DNA of 64,000 nt from Herbaspirillum sp. 3R11 (GTDB taxonomy: Bacteria > Pseudomonadota > Gammaproteobacteria > Burkholderiales > Burkholderiaceae_D): contig NZ_SPNJ01000001.1 of the NCBI RefSeq assembly GCF_004563925.1, positions 1,364,001-1,428,000 on the forward strand, read 5' to 3'. This document shows, piece after piece, positions 36,870 to 46,486 of the stretch; positions within the stretch are counted from its first letter, which is position 1, and each line of letters opens with the position of its first letter. Under the pieces are notes generated by a model, which was not told where the DNA came from, made no database searches, and saw only the letters and a list, made by a program, of their open reading frames with translations. Made by a program: the position numbers and the translations under genes.

Positions 36870-37157
36870 TTACAGGCCTTTGACCAGCAACAAGTCGATG
36901 TCGCTACCGCTGCGACGAAGCTGCTTCAGCAGCGCATGATCCGGATCGTCGTACCAGGCTTGCACCTGCTCAGCCGAGGCAAACTCGATCACCACCACCG
37001 CATCGGGCGTGGGATTCACCGCTTCCAGCACCTGCGGCGCCGATTTGGCGATGACCTTGCCGTCGTACTTCCTGATCAGCAGCGCCATCTTTTCACCATA
37101 TTCCTTTTGCCAGTCCGTATTGCGCACTGTCAGCGCGCCGATTGCATAGGCAGCCAT
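36870..37157 (-). CDS. DUF1330 family protein
   Basis: The start at 37157 (MAAYAIGALTVRNTDW) follows a strong aggagag ribosome site and gives 95 residues, the usual DUF1330 length of the ferredoxin-like dimeric barrel group. The VVVIEFASAEQVQAWYDDPD segment is typical. Function is not established. The divergent LysR regulator 172 bp away is a candidate controller. Confidence 0.87.
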   Translation of the reverse strand: MAAYAIGALTVRNTDWQKEYGEKMALLIRKYDGKVIAKSAPQVLEAVNPTPDAVVVIEFASAEQVQAWYDDPDHALLKQLRRSGSDIDLLLVKGL

Positions 37158-37329
37158 GCTTGCTCTCCTGTCGAAAAACCGACGAACTTCCCGCCTGCCG
37201 GATGGCGGCGGGATCGTCTTGGGGCCATTATCAATAGAAGCCACAAACCGATAAATGGCATAATTATTCGATCATTCAGAACTTATAATTCGGAATACTG
37301 CGGAGAAGAGCACAAAATGGGCGATTAAG

Positions 37330-38214
37330 ATGAGCGATAAACTACGCAGCATGGAAGTATTCGTGGCGGCGGCGACGGCAGAGAGCTTTGCCGCTGCGGC
37401 GCAGCTACTCGATATTTCGGCGGTCATGGTCGGCAAACACGTGCGAACGCTTGAGCAGCAACTGGGGGCGAGCTTGCTGGAGCGCACCACCCGCAAACAG
37501 GCCCTGACCGAAATCGGTACGCGCTATCTGGAGTTATGCCGCGATGTACTGGCCAGTGTGGACAATGCCGACCGCGTGGCGGAGACCTTGCGCGCCGTAC
37601 CGCAGGGGGTGCTGCGCGTGAGCGCTCCGGTTTCGTATGGCTTGCAGCGACTGATGCCGGTGATCGGCGAATATGCCGCCATCCATCCGCAGGTACACAT
37701 CGATCTGGCGCTCAACAACCGCGTGGTTGACCTCGCCGAGGAAGCCGTCGACGTCGCGGTGCGTTCCGGCCCGCTGTTCGATGACGGCCTGATCGCGCGG
37801 CCGCTGCGACCGGCGCAAATGCTGATCGCCGCCAGTCCGGCCTACCTGGCGCGCCGCGGTGCGCCGGGGCATCCGGACGATCTCGCTGGTCACGACTGCC
37901 TGATCTTCGGCGCGCTGGAGCCCGGCCACGCATGGCGCTTCAGCCGCGACGCCGCGACTGTCCACGTGCCGGTGCAAGGTAGCTTCGCCAGCAACAACGG
38001 CCAGGCGCTGCTGGCGGCGGCGCTGGCCGGCATGGGCGTACTGGTTCAGACCGATACCCTGCTGGAAGAACACATCGCCGCCGGCCGGCTGACGGCCTTG
38101 CTGCCCGACTGGCAATTGCCGACCCGGGCGCTGCACATCGTGCGCCGGCCGGAAAACCGGCCCAGCGCCAAGGTGCGCAGTTTCGTGGACTTCGTGCTGG
38201 AGCGGCTGGGTTGA
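37330..38214 (+). CDS. LysR family transcriptional regulator
   Basis: This 294-residue regulator has an N-terminal winged helix-turn-helix (about 5-65, AAAAQLLDISAVMVGKHVRTLE) and a periplasmic-binding-like effector domain (about 90-290). The MVGKHV recognition helix marks a subgroup close to the usual SAVSRQI type. It is divergent from the DUF1330 gene, the classical arrangement for a LysR target. Confidence 0.92.
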   Translation: MSDKLRSMEVFVAAATAESFAAAAQLLDISAVMVGKHVRTLEQQLGASLLERTTRKQALTEIGTRYLELCRDVLASVDNADRVAETLRAVPQGVLRVSAPVSYGLQRLMPVIGEYAAIHPQVHIDLALNNRVVDLAEEAVDVAVRSGPLFDDGLIARPLRPAQMLIAASPAYLARRGAPGHPDDLAGHDCLIFGALEPGHAWRFSRDAATVHVPVQGSFASNNGQALLAAALAGMGVLVQTDTLLEEHIAAGRLTALLPDWQLPTRALHIVRRPENRPSAKVRSFVDFVLERLG

Positions 38215-38224
38215 GCGTTTGCGC

Positions 38225-38593
38225 TCAACCGACGATGAACTGGTAATCGACCAGAATTTTCCCGTCGGCATCCAGCCGCAGTACCTCCAGCCCCGTAGCC
38301 AGCACCTCGCCGGTCTGCGGCCGGATCATTTCCCAATGGAAGGTCACCACGTCGCGCAGCCGCTGGGCATCACGTACGGCGCGGAAACGGAAACCGTTGC
38401 CCAGCACGTTCTTTTCGTACGAACCGGCCACGCGCAGATACAGCTCTTCGTAGCCGCGCACCTCGCGCTCCTTGACGTAATGTTCGCCGTCTTCCGCCCA
38501 CAAGGCGCGGATCTCGGCGGCGCGTGCGGTGGTGTCGGGTTGATTCCATGCGGCCGCGTAACGGTCCGCCAGTTCTTGTGCCTGAAGCGTCAT
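38225..38593 (-). CDS. NTF2/SnoaL-like protein
   Basis: This 122-residue protein has a single NTF2-like fold (ADRYAAAWNQPD at the start, then HYVKEREVRGYEELYLRV and LDADGKILVDYQFIVG). No signal peptide is present. Members of this fold act as isomerases, cyclases or ligand binders; no active-site assignment is possible. It is divergent from an AraC-type regulator 142 bp away, which may control it. Confidence 0.8.
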   Translation of the reverse strand: MTLQAQELADRYAAAWNQPDTTARAAEIRALWAEDGEHYVKEREVRGYEELYLRVAGSYEKNVLGNGFRFRAVRDAQRLRDVVTFHWEMIRPQTGEVLATGLEVLRLDADGKILVDYQFIVG

Positions 38594-38735
38594 CTTGATG
38601 TCCTGAAAAAGGTATGCCGACGAGACCGGAGAACTTCCAGCCTCTTGATCGATGCGCCATCCTAAAGGGCAGCATCAAGACGAACCATGCCTGACAGGGT
38701 ATATTTATTGTCCGTTCGTCCAAATCATTGCCGCC

Positions 38736-39677
38736 ATGGATCCGCTTGATGAAGTCTTCGCCGCCATGCGCGTCGAACAAGCCCAGCACGCCCGCCTCGA
38801 GGCAACCGCGCCGTGGGGCCTGCATACGCGCCGCATTGACGGCACCACCCGCTTCGGCCTGATGCTGCACGGCCGCGCCTGGCTGAGCATGGATGGCGCG
38901 GAGCCTGTGCAACTGGAGCAAGGCGACTACTTCTTCATCCCGCACGGCGCCGCCTACACGCTGCAGGACGAAATCGGCTCGCCCACCGTCAATTGCGTCG
39001 ACGCCGTGCGCAACAGCGTGGACGGCGTGGTCGTGATCGGCGGCAGAGACCAGGCAGAAAAGGCAATCGTGCTCAGCGGCTGGTTCCACGTCGATCCGCA
39101 CGGCGCAAAACCGCTGTTCGAACTATTGCCGCCGCTGTTGCATGTCCGCATGGACGATGCACGTACGCGCATGCTGCAGTCCTCGCTGCAGTTGCTGGCG
39201 CTGGAAACCACGCAACCGGGCCTCGGTTCCGGGCTGATCGTCAGCCGCCTGGCCGACATCCTGTTCGCGCAGGCGGTGCGCGCCCATGTGAAATCACTGG
39301 CGACGGACGGCGCCACCGGCTGGCTGGTAGCACTGGCGGACCACAAGATCGGCGCCACGCTGCGGCTGGTGCACCGCGACCTTGCCGCCGGCTGGACGGT
39401 CGAGTCGCTGGCAGTGGCCGCCGGGATGTCGCGCTCGGCGTTCGCCCAGCGCTTCCGCGACAAGGTCGGGCGGCCCCCGCTGGACTACCTCGCTCACTGG
39501 CGCATGTTCCGCGCCCAAGGCTTGCTGCGACACTCGGAGCAGGCGCTGGCGGCGATCGCCACGGTCGTCGGCTACGAATCCGAGGCCGCCTTCAACAAGG
39601 CCTTCAAGCGCCGCACCGGCGTCAGCCCCGGACTCTATCGGCGCCAGGCAAAACAGGCTGTCGCGGAGGCGCACTGA
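38736..39677 (+). CDS. AraC family transcriptional regulator with cupin N-terminus
   Basis: The start at 38736 (MDPLDEVFAAMRVEQ) is preferred over an upstream frame. The 313-residue protein has an N-terminal cupin-type sensor (about 1-180) and a C-terminal AraC double helix-turn-helix (about 205-300, with SAFAQRFRDKVGRPPLDYLAHWRM and GYESEAAFNKAFKRRTGVSPGLYRR). It lies between the divergent SnoaL-like gene and the downstream dihydroxyacetone kinase; either could be its target. Confidence 0.9.
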   Translation: MDPLDEVFAAMRVEQAQHARLEATAPWGLHTRRIDGTTRFGLMLHGRAWLSMDGAEPVQLEQGDYFFIPHGAAYTLQDEIGSPTVNCVDAVRNSVDGVVVIGGRDQAEKAIVLSGWFHVDPHGAKPLFELLPPLLHVRMDDARTRMLQSSLQLLALETTQPGLGSGLIVSRLADILFAQAVRAHVKSLATDGATGWLVALADHKIGATLRLVHRDLAAGWTVESLAVAAGMSRSAFAQRFRDKVGRPPLDYLAHWRMFRAQGLLRHSEQALAAIATVVGYESEAAFNKAFKRRTGVSPGLYRRQAKQAVAEAH

Positions 39678-39766
39678 AACGATTGTCCCGAATCGCATAG
39701 AATCCCTGCATCCCCAAGGCGAGCAAAAACAAGAACAGCCGCCCCACTTTCACTGACTGGAGACTC

Positions 39767-41476
39767 ATGAAAAAGCTCATCAACGACGTTTCGCAAGTAG
39801 TGCCCGACATGCTCAACGGCCTGGTCGCGCTCAATCCCCATCTGGCGCTGTTGCAAGGCAAGACCATCGTGGTGCGCGCCGATGCGGCGCAGGCGGCGGC
39901 GCGCGGCGAAGTCGCCCTGATCTCGGGCGGCGGCGCCGGCCATGAACCGGCGCATGGCGGCTACGTCGGCGCCGGCATGCTCAGCGCCGCCGTGTCCGGC
40001 GAAGTCTTCACCTCTCCCTCGACCGATGCCGTGCTCGACGCCATCCGCGCGGTCGCCGGTCCGGCGGGCGTGCTGCTGATCGTCAAGAACTACACCGGCG
40101 ACCGTCTCAACTTCGGCCTCGCCGCCGAGATCGCGCGCGCCGAAGGCATCCCGGTCGAGATGGTGATCGTGGCCGACGACGTCGCCCTCTCCGCCCACGG
40201 CCAGCATGCCGGACGGCGCGGCCTGGCCGGCACGGTGCTGGTCCACAAGATCGCCGGCGCCGCTGCCGTCCAAGGCGCGCCGCTGGCCGCAGTGGCCCAG
40301 GTCGCGCGCGACGTCATCGCCGCGCTCGCCACCATGGGCGTGGCGCTGACGCCATGCACCGTGCCCGCTGCCGGCAAGCCCGGCTTCACGCTGGCCGACA
40401 ATGAAATCGAATGGGGCCTGGGCATCCACGGCGAACCCGGCATCGAACGCGGCGCGCTGGTGCCGGCCGACGCCATCGTGGCGCGCCTGCTGCAACAGAT
40501 CGCCGGCGACCTCAAGCTCCAGCGCGGCGACCGTGTTGCGCTGCTGGTCAACAACCTCGGCGGCACGCCCGCCAGCGAGCTCGACATCGTCGCCGATGCC
40601 GCCTTGCGCGACCTCCGTGCACGCGGCGTCGAAGTCGAACGCGCCTGGGCCGGCACCTTCCTCAGCGCACTCGACATGGCCGGCATATCGCTGACCGTCG
40701 TGCGCGTGGACGACCAGCTCCTCAGCCTGCTGGACGCCCCCGCGCTCACCAGCGCCTGGCCGACGCTGGGCGGACACCTGGCAAAAACACCGGTGAAACC
40801 GGCTCCGGCGGCACCCCATGCCAAACGCAGCGACCGTATGTCGGCAGATGCACGCCTGCGTCGGGTCATTGAAGCAGTCTGCGCTTGCCTGACCGGCGCC
40901 GAAGCCGTACTGACCGACATGGACCAGCGCGTCGGCGACGGCGACCTCGGCATCAGCATGGCGCGTGCGGCACAAGGCATCCGTGACGAGATCGACGAAT
41001 GGCCCGCAGAAACCGATCCGGCCGCAGTGCTGCGCGCCATGTCGGCGACTATCCGCCGCGTGGTCGGCGGCACTTCCGGCCCGCTCTACGCCATCCTGCT
41101 GATGCGCGCCGCGGCAACGCTCGACAGCGTAAAAACACACGATGCACGCGCTTGGAGCGCCGCCTTCAGCGCGGCAGTGGAAGGCGTATCGGAACTGGGC
41201 GGCGCGCATCCCGGCGACCGCACCATGATTGATGCGCTACACCCCGCCGCACAGGCGCTGCAAGCCGCGCTCGATGGTGGCAAGAATGAGGAAGCAGCGA
41301 TCAATGCCGCCGTGGAAGCCGCGGTCCAGGGAGCGGCACAAACCGCATCGATGACGCCCAGGCGCGGCCGCTCCAGTTATCTCGGCGATCGTGCGCTGGG
41401 CTTCGCCGATCCGGGCGCCCATGCCGTGGGCTTGTGGCTGGCGGCGGTGCGCGACGCGCTGGCTGCTTCCCGCTGA
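39767..41476 (+). CDS. ATP-dependent dihydroxyacetone kinase, single chain (DhaK-DhaL)
   Basis: This 569-residue protein fuses the DhaK substrate domain (about 1-330, SGGGAGHEPAH and covalent substrate histidine His221 in GIHGEPG) to the DhaL ATP domain (about 360-569, with DMDQRVGDGDLG and GGTSGPLYA). This is the ATP-dependent type rather than the PTS-dependent type, phosphorylating dihydroxyacetone or a related triose in the cytoplasm. The start has a ctggaga ribosome site. No glycerol dehydrogenase gene is adjacent, so the source of substrate is open. Confidence 0.93.
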   Translation: MKKLINDVSQVVPDMLNGLVALNPHLALLQGKTIVVRADAAQAAARGEVALISGGGAGHEPAHGGYVGAGMLSAAVSGEVFTSPSTDAVLDAIRAVAGPAGVLLIVKNYTGDRLNFGLAAEIARAEGIPVEMVIVADDVALSAHGQHAGRRGLAGTVLVHKIAGAAAVQGAPLAAVAQVARDVIAALATMGVALTPCTVPAAGKPGFTLADNEIEWGLGIHGEPGIERGALVPADAIVARLLQQIAGDLKLQRGDRVALLVNNLGGTPASELDIVADAALRDLRARGVEVERAWAGTFLSALDMAGISLTVVRVDDQLLSLLDAPALTSAWPTLGGHLAKTPVKPAPAAPHAKRSDRMSADARLRRVIEAVCACLTGAEAVLTDMDQRVGDGDLGISMARAAQGIRDEIDEWPAETDPAAVLRAMSATIRRVVGGTSGPLYAILLMRAAATLDSVKTHDARAWSAAFSAAVEGVSELGGAHPGDRTMIDALHPAAQALQAALDGGKNEEAAINAAVEAAVQGAAQTASMTPRRGRSSYLGDRALGFADPGAHAVGLWLAAVRDALAASR

Positions 41477-41503
41477 TCGGCATTGATTTTGATTGATTCG
41501 CGC

Positions 41504-42457
41504 ATGCAGAAACAGAGCTATCGCACGATCACTTACTGGCAGCAGTACCAGCGCTTTTTCCCTCTGCACGCCCGCGTCGACGCCGGCAATGCTCCTGACG
41601 AAGAATGGCTGCACTGGCGCGACGCCGACATCCACCTGGATCGATATCGCCGCGACGACGCGCCGTTGACCGTGATCCTGGCGCACGGCGGCGGCGGTTA
41701 CGGCCGCCTGTTCGCGCCGCTGGCACTGTTGCTGCACAAAGCCGGCTATGAAGTGATTGCGCCCGACCTGCCCGGCTATGGACTGAGCGACGCGCCTGCC
41801 GATCTGATCCGCTACGACGCCTGGGTTGATCTGCTGGCCGACCTTGCCGCGACCGAGCGGCAACGCAGCGCTCGCCGCATCGTGTTGTTCGGCGGCAGCC
41901 TTGGCGGTTATCTGGCGTATTTGTGTGCGGCAAAAATGCCGCGCGGCGCGATTGCGGGAGTCATCGCCACGACGCTGGCCGATCCGCGTCTGGAATTGAC
42001 GAGAGAACAGTTCGCGCGCAATGCGCTGGTGCGCCATGGATTGATGCCGCTGATGCCGGTGTTCGCCGCACTGGCGGGACGACTCCGGTTACCGGTCAAA
42101 TGGTTCACGAAGATGCACGCCATGTCCAACGACCAGACGCTGGCCCGACTGGTGGCGGCCGATCCTTGCGGTGGCGGCGCGCGCGTGCCGGTTGGATTCA
42201 TGGCGTCGATTTTTACGGTGCGACCGGATGTCGAACCGGAACATTTTGACGCCTGTCCCGTGCTGCTGGCGCATCCTGCGGCCGATCAGTGGACTGCCGT
42301 CGCTTCAAGCCGGCCGTTCTTCGATCTCATCAAGGGCCGCAAGGAGCTGGTCATGCTCGACAATTGCGGCCACTTCCCCATCGAGCAGCCTGGTATCGCC
42401 CAACTGGAACAGGCGGCCATCACCTTTCTGCAACGTATCGCCGCAGACGCGGACTAG
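41504..42457 (+). CDS. Alpha/beta hydrolase
   Basis: The start at 41504 (MQKQSYRTITYWQQY) is preferred over a TTG at 41483. The 317-residue protein has the oxyanion loop ILAHGGGGYGR, the nucleophile elbow GGSLGGYL and the histidine in DNCGHFPIEQPG. No signal peptide is present. The substrate is unknown. It follows the dihydroxyacetone kinase by 27 bp. It converges with the next gene so tightly that both TAG stop codons fall in one CTAG palindrome (42454-42457). Confidence 0.85.
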   Translation: MQKQSYRTITYWQQYQRFFPLHARVDAGNAPDEEWLHWRDADIHLDRYRRDDAPLTVILAHGGGGYGRLFAPLALLLHKAGYEVIAPDLPGYGLSDAPADLIRYDAWVDLLADLAATERQRSARRIVLFGGSLGGYLAYLCAAKMPRGAIAGVIATTLADPRLELTREQFARNALVRHGLMPLMPVFAALAGRLRLPVKWFTKMHAMSNDQTLARLVAADPCGGGARVPVGFMASIFTVRPDVEPEHFDACPVLLAHPAADQWTAVASSRPFFDLIKGRKELVMLDNCGHFPIEQPGIAQLEQAAITFLQRIAADAD

Positions 42458-44034
42458 CGCACGTTACGCAGCGCCAGCGGATCCGGCTGCAGGTAGACCA
42501 GATTATTGATGGTCGCCAGCACCTGATCCAGTTTGGAGATATCGGCTGCACTGGTGGCGCCCTCTTTCTTCTGCAACGGCTTGAGCAGGCTCAGGAAATC
42601 GCGCGACAGCGTGGCGTTCTGCGGCGTGGTGTTGTCGCTGATCAGTTCCCCCATCATGTACTTCTGCACGCGCGTCGACTGGCTGGCCGATTGCTCCAAC
42701 GTGGCCCTGACCAGCACGCCCTTGTCGTAGGCGATGGAGGTCTTGCTGCTGGCGTCGTCCTTGATCTGGTGGTACGTGTAGTTCTGTGAATTCTTGTCAG
42801 TGGTCAGCCTGAGCGGCACGTCCGCCAGCAGCGACTCATGGTAGCTCGCGCTCAGATGCGATTCCTGCTGCTGCGTGATGGCGCGGTTGAGTTGACCATT
42901 GCCGCTGACGTTGCTGCTTTGTGAAGTCTGGTACGAGAAGGTGTCGTTTTCATTTTGACGCGCCGGGTTCGGCGAGGTCACTTCCTGCGTCATCGACGCA
43001 CTGAAATCAGCCAGCCCGGTCGTCATGCTCTGATCGGTCTTGTTAAGCCAGATCGCCGCCGGCGACTGCGCGCGCGCCTGCTGTGCGGCGTTGGTGACGT
43101 TGCTGTTCATTTCCTTGAAGGCATCCTTGAACATCGCCACCAGCGAGGCGTCGCCGTGGCCGCGGCTCTGGGCGTCGTCAAATTGCTTCAGATAGCGTTT
43201 GATAGCCTCGCCCTGCTGTTTGGCGGTGCCGACGATGGCCAGGTTGCTCAGGTCGACGCTGACCTTGAGCGTACCGGCAGGTCCGGCGGCACTCACGGTG
43301 CGCTGCTTGCTGTCGGCATGGAAATCGATGGTCTGGGTATCGCCGCCGACCTGTACGCTCCCATGCAAATCCACCGACGCCAACAGGCTGGTGTCGAACT
43401 GTGTCAGCCCATCCAGCTTCAGGCTCGGTGGATTGGCCGCAATGCCGTCGATCGCGGTCTGGAATCCGTCCGACAGTTTTTGCAGCGCGCCGCGTTCGGC
43501 GTCGGTCAGTTTGCCCTTGCTGACCTGTACTTGCACCGACAGGCCGTCTTCCTGGCTGGACAGCGTCAGGTCGACCTGCGCGCCCGAGGTTGTCACGATG
43601 GTCAGCGAAATCTTGTTGTCGGTCTGGGCATTGGTCTGTGCCCGCAACGTGGTTTCCAACGCCGATCCCTTCGGCGTGCCGGCCGGCAGCGCCACCACGG
43701 ATTGCGAGAAATTGCCTGCGTCGCTGTCGAAGCGATTGAGCAGCGCCGCACCGAGTCCCTTGAAACGGGCGCCCAGCGACGACGCAGAAAAATTCCCCGC
43801 CATCATGGTGCTGACGGCGTCGTTGGATTTGCTCAGCCACGACGGCGTCTTGTCCGTCGAAGGCGCTGTGCCGGACATGGAGTACAGCTGCGCGCTCGAG
43901 GCTGCGTTGCTGCCGCCCAGCGTGACGGAGGTATAGGATTGCGCGGGAGTCTGGTTCGACGCCGCGCTCGGAGCCGAGGCGTTGCGTGTCGTCGTCACCG
44001 GCGTCGAGGTGCTCACTGCGGATAGGTTTGTCAT
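42454..44034 (-). CDS. Unknown 526-residue Ser/Thr-rich protein
   Basis: I do not recognise a domain. The start at 44034 (MTNLSAVSTSTP) is a compromise; a TTG 18 nt upstream is possible, and neither has a good ribosome site. The first 70 residues are Ser/Thr/Ala-rich and probably disordered. The middle (about 130-290) has alternating strands (KISLTIVTTSGAQVDLTLS, SVDLHGSVQVGG, TLKVSVDLSNL). The C-terminal third is Gln/Ser/Asn-rich with helical stretches. No N-terminal signal peptide or membrane segment is seen. Composition is reminiscent of surface-exported proteins, but no secretion signal was identified. Confidence 0.7.
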   Translation of the reverse strand: MTNLSAVSTSTPVTTTRNASAPSAASNQTPAQSYTSVTLGGSNAASSAQLYSMSGTAPSTDKTPSWLSKSNDAVSTMMAGNFSASSLGARFKGLGAALLNRFDSDAGNFSQSVVALPAGTPKGSALETTLRAQTNAQTDNKISLTIVTTSGAQVDLTLSSQEDGLSVQVQVSKGKLTDAERGALQKLSDGFQTAIDGIAANPPSLKLDGLTQFDTSLLASVDLHGSVQVGGDTQTIDFHADSKQRTVSAAGPAGTLKVSVDLSNLAIVGTAKQQGEAIKRYLKQFDDAQSRGHGDASLVAMFKDAFKEMNSNVTNAAQQARAQSPAAIWLNKTDQSMTTGLADFSASMTQEVTSPNPARQNENDTFSYQTSQSSNVSGNGQLNRAITQQQESHLSASYHESLLADVPLRLTTDKNSQNYTYHQIKDDASSKTSIAYDKGVLVRATLEQSASQSTRVQKYMMGELISDNTTPQNATLSRDFLSLLKPLQKKEGATSAADISKLDQVLATINNLVYLQPDPLALRNVR

Positions 44035-44135
44035 GGCAACAAGTAACAGCAAAGAAGTGGCAAATGGACATCCCGGATCAGGACATCCGCTAGCTGCTTT
44101 ACGGTCGATGCTCCAGGAACTTTATGCCGGCAATT

Positions 44136-44870
44136 TCAGATGGCGCGCTGATTGACCCGCTTGCTCAACATGTCCGCACTCTCCCTCCGCTCGCTGTAAC
44201 GATTTGCGAGCGTTGGCGAGACGTCGCGTGTCAGCAAAGTAAATTTCATCAATTCTTCCATCACATCCACCACGCGATCGTAGTACGCGGAAGGATGCAT
44301 CCTTCCGGCCTCATCGAATTGCTGGAATGCTTTCGCCACTGACGATTGATTCGGAATGGTCAGCATGCGCATCCAGCGTCCCAGGATGCGCATCTGGTTG
44401 ACGGCGTTGAACGACTGCGAACCGCCGGAGACTTCCATCACCGCCAGCGTCTTGCCCTGCGTCGGCCGGATCGCGCCGGATGACAACGGGATCCAGTCGA
44501 TCTGCGCTTTCATGACGCCGGTCATGGCGCCGTGCCGTTCCGGAGAGCACCACACCATGCCTTCGGCCCATTGCGCCAGCTCGCGCAACTCTTGCACCTT
44601 GGGATGGGTCTCCGGTTCGCTGTCCGGCAACGGCAAACCGGAAGGATCGAAAATCTTCGTCTCGCCACCCATCGCCTGCAGCAGGCGCGCCGCTTCCATG
44701 GTCAGCAAGCGACTGTAGGAACGCTCGCGCAGCGATCCATACAACAACAGGAATCGCGGCGCATGCGTGGCCCGACCGACCGTAGCGAAGTCCCTCGCCT
44801 GCGGCGCATGGAACAGCGTCGCATCAATGTTCGGCAGATCAGGAAGCGACAACACGGCGGCCCCCCGCAT
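44136..44870 (-). CDS. arsH: ArsH-type NADPH-dependent FMN reductase
   Basis: The start at 44870 ([16 protein letters not shown]) gives 244 residues, the normal ArsH length, and overlaps arsC by 32 bp. Flavodoxin-like motifs are [15 protein letters not shown] for FMN phosphate and the [19 protein letters not shown] loop. ArsH oxidises trivalent organoarsenicals or reduces quinones and iron with NADPH. It is the last gene of the ars operon. Confidence 0.93.
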   Translation of the reverse strand: MRGAAVLSLPDLPNIDATLFHAPQARDFATVGRATHAPRFLLLYGSLRERSYSRLLTMEAARLLQAMGGETKIFDPSGLPLPDSEPETHPKVQELRELAQWAEGMVWCSPERHGAMTGVMKAQIDWIPLSSGAIRPTQGKTLAVMEVSGGSQSFNAVNQMRILGRWMRMLTIPNQSSVAKAFQQFDEAGRMHPSAYYDRVVDVMEELMKFTLLTRDVSPTLANRYSERRESADMLSKRVNQRAI

Positions 44871-45267
44871 CGATGACGACCTCGCCATCTTCCTTGGTGA
44901 ACGGACCTTGCTGCGGATTGGGGAGGATGTCCAGCACCAGCTCCGACGGACGGCACAGGCGCACGCCTGTTGACGTAACCACAAAGGGACGGTTGATCAG
45001 CACCGGATGCGCCAGCATCGCATCGAGCAGCAGGTCGTCGCTCAGTTGCGGATTGTCGAGGCCGAGTTCGGCGTAAGGCGTCCCCTTCTGGCGGATCGCG
45101 TCACGCACGGTGAGGCCTGCGTCCCGGATCAATTGGATCAGGACCTCGCGCGACGGCGGATGCTGCAGGTATTCGATAACAGTCGGCTCCTCGCCGCTGT
45201 TGCGGATCAGGGCAAGCGTGTTGCGGGAAGTGCCGCACGCCGGATTGTGATAAATCGTTGTCGTCAT
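44839..45267 (-). CDS. arsC: Arsenate reductase, glutaredoxin-dependent type
   Basis: This 142-residue ArsC of the R773/Spx-like family has catalytic Cys11 in NPACGTSRN and the conserved arginines in [12 protein letters not shown] and [18 protein letters not shown]. It reduces arsenate to arsenite using glutathione and glutaredoxin. It starts in an ATGA overlap with the MFS transporter gene. Confidence 0.95.
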   Translation of the reverse strand: MTTTIYHNPACGTSRNTLALIRNSGEEPTVIEYLQHPPSREVLIQLIRDAGLTVRDAIRQKGTPYAELGLDNPQLSDDLLLDAMLAHPVLINRPFVVTSTGVRLCRPSELVLDILPNPQQGPFTKEDGEVVIDAGGRRVVAS

Positions 45268-46484
45268 GATGGTGTCCTGGTAGGGGAAGGAATTGATTTG
45301 GAAAGAAGACGTGCCGTGGCATAAAAGAACAGCACGGCGCCAAGCGTGGCGATGCCGGCCAGCGCGATGATGGCGCCGGGGTAGCCGCCGCCGAGCGTGT
45401 ACAGGAACGCAGCAACCGAAGGACCCGCGGCGAAGGCGATGGTCACCGGTGTCGCCATCGCGCCGCTGATCGCACCGTAGGCTTCGCGACCATACAGCTC
45501 CGCCGGCAATGTGCCGCGGACGATGGTCATCACGCCGTTGCCGATGCCGTACATGGCGGCGAAAAGCCCATACACGATCAGCCATGTGGCCGGTGCAAAC
45601 AACAACATCAGCGCCGCAGGCAACAAGGAAATGGCGATCAGGCCGATCTGCCTGGTGGTCGCCTTCTTGCCGAGCGTGGTCTCCAGAACACGGCCCAGTA
45701 CCTGCATCGGGCCGATCATGGCGCCGATACCCGCCGCGTAGTACGCCGGCATGCCCCGGTCATGCAGGATGGAAATCAAGTGCAAGGACATTGCCGAAAA
45801 CACCAGCGCATTCAAGGTGACCGCAGCGGTGATGAGATAAAAGCCGGGCTCGCGCAGCACCGCCGCGAGGCTGATGCCATCTGCCGCGCGCTCTTTGGCT
45901 TTCGCCTTGATACTCGCCGCGCGTGGCAGCAAGGCGTGGATAGGCAAGCAAATAGCAAGATTGGCTACTGCATAGATCATCCAGGTTTCACGCCATCCGT
46001 AATGTTCCAGGAGCCATTGCGTCAACGGCCATGCCACGGTGCTGGCGAAGCCGCCGAAGAGCGTGAGCATCGTGATGGCACGCCGGAAGCCTCCTTCGAA
46101 AATCTGCGTCAGGACGGCGAAGGCCGGTTGATAGAGGGTGGCGCTCATCGCCACGCCGATACCCGCCCAGATCAGATACAGACTGGTCACGTCATGCACG
46201 GTGGAGAGCAACGCCAGCATCAATGCGGCCAATACCGTTCCGGCTCCCATCAACAAGCGGCCGCCCACGCGATCGATGATGCTTCCCGCCAGCGTCGAGA
46301 GCAATCCCGAAATCAGGAGCGCCAGCGAATAGGCGCCCACGATCACGGGCTTGGAGGTTTGCAGTTCCATCTGCATGGGCTGCATGAGCACACCGTATGC
46401 ATAGAACATCGAGCCCCAGCCGACAATCTGTGTCAGCCCCAGCGATGGAATCAGCCAGATCGGCTTGCGAGTTGCGGCATCCAT
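45264..46484 (-). CDS. MFS transporter within the ars operon
   Basis: The start at 46484 (MDAATRKPIWLIPSLG) gives 406 residues with about 12 transmembrane segments. It belongs to the major facilitator superfamily and resembles monocarboxylate-porter-like members (GLTQIVGWGSMFYAYGV). It sits between arsB and arsC with a 2-bp gap and an ATGA overlap, so it is part of the arsenic response. ArsJ-type function is unlikely because no GAPDH gene accompanies it; an ArsK-like efflux role is possible. Confidence 0.85.
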   Translation of the reverse strand: MDAATRKPIWLIPSLGLTQIVGWGSMFYAYGVLMQPMQMELQTSKPVIVGAYSLALLISGLLSTLAGSIIDRVGGRLLMGAGTVLAALMLALLSTVHDVTSLYLIWAGIGVAMSATLYQPAFAVLTQIFEGGFRRAITMLTLFGGFASTVAWPLTQWLLEHYGWRETWMIYAVANLAICLPIHALLPRAASIKAKAKERAADGISLAAVLREPGFYLITAAVTLNALVFSAMSLHLISILHDRGMPAYYAAGIGAMIGPMQVLGRVLETTLGKKATTRQIGLIAISLLPAALMLLFAPATWLIVYGLFAAMYGIGNGVMTIVRGTLPAELYGREAYGAISGAMATPVTIAFAAGPSVAAFLYTLGGGYPGAIIALAGIATLGAVLFFYATARLLSKSIPSPTRTPS

Positions 46485-46486
46485 GC

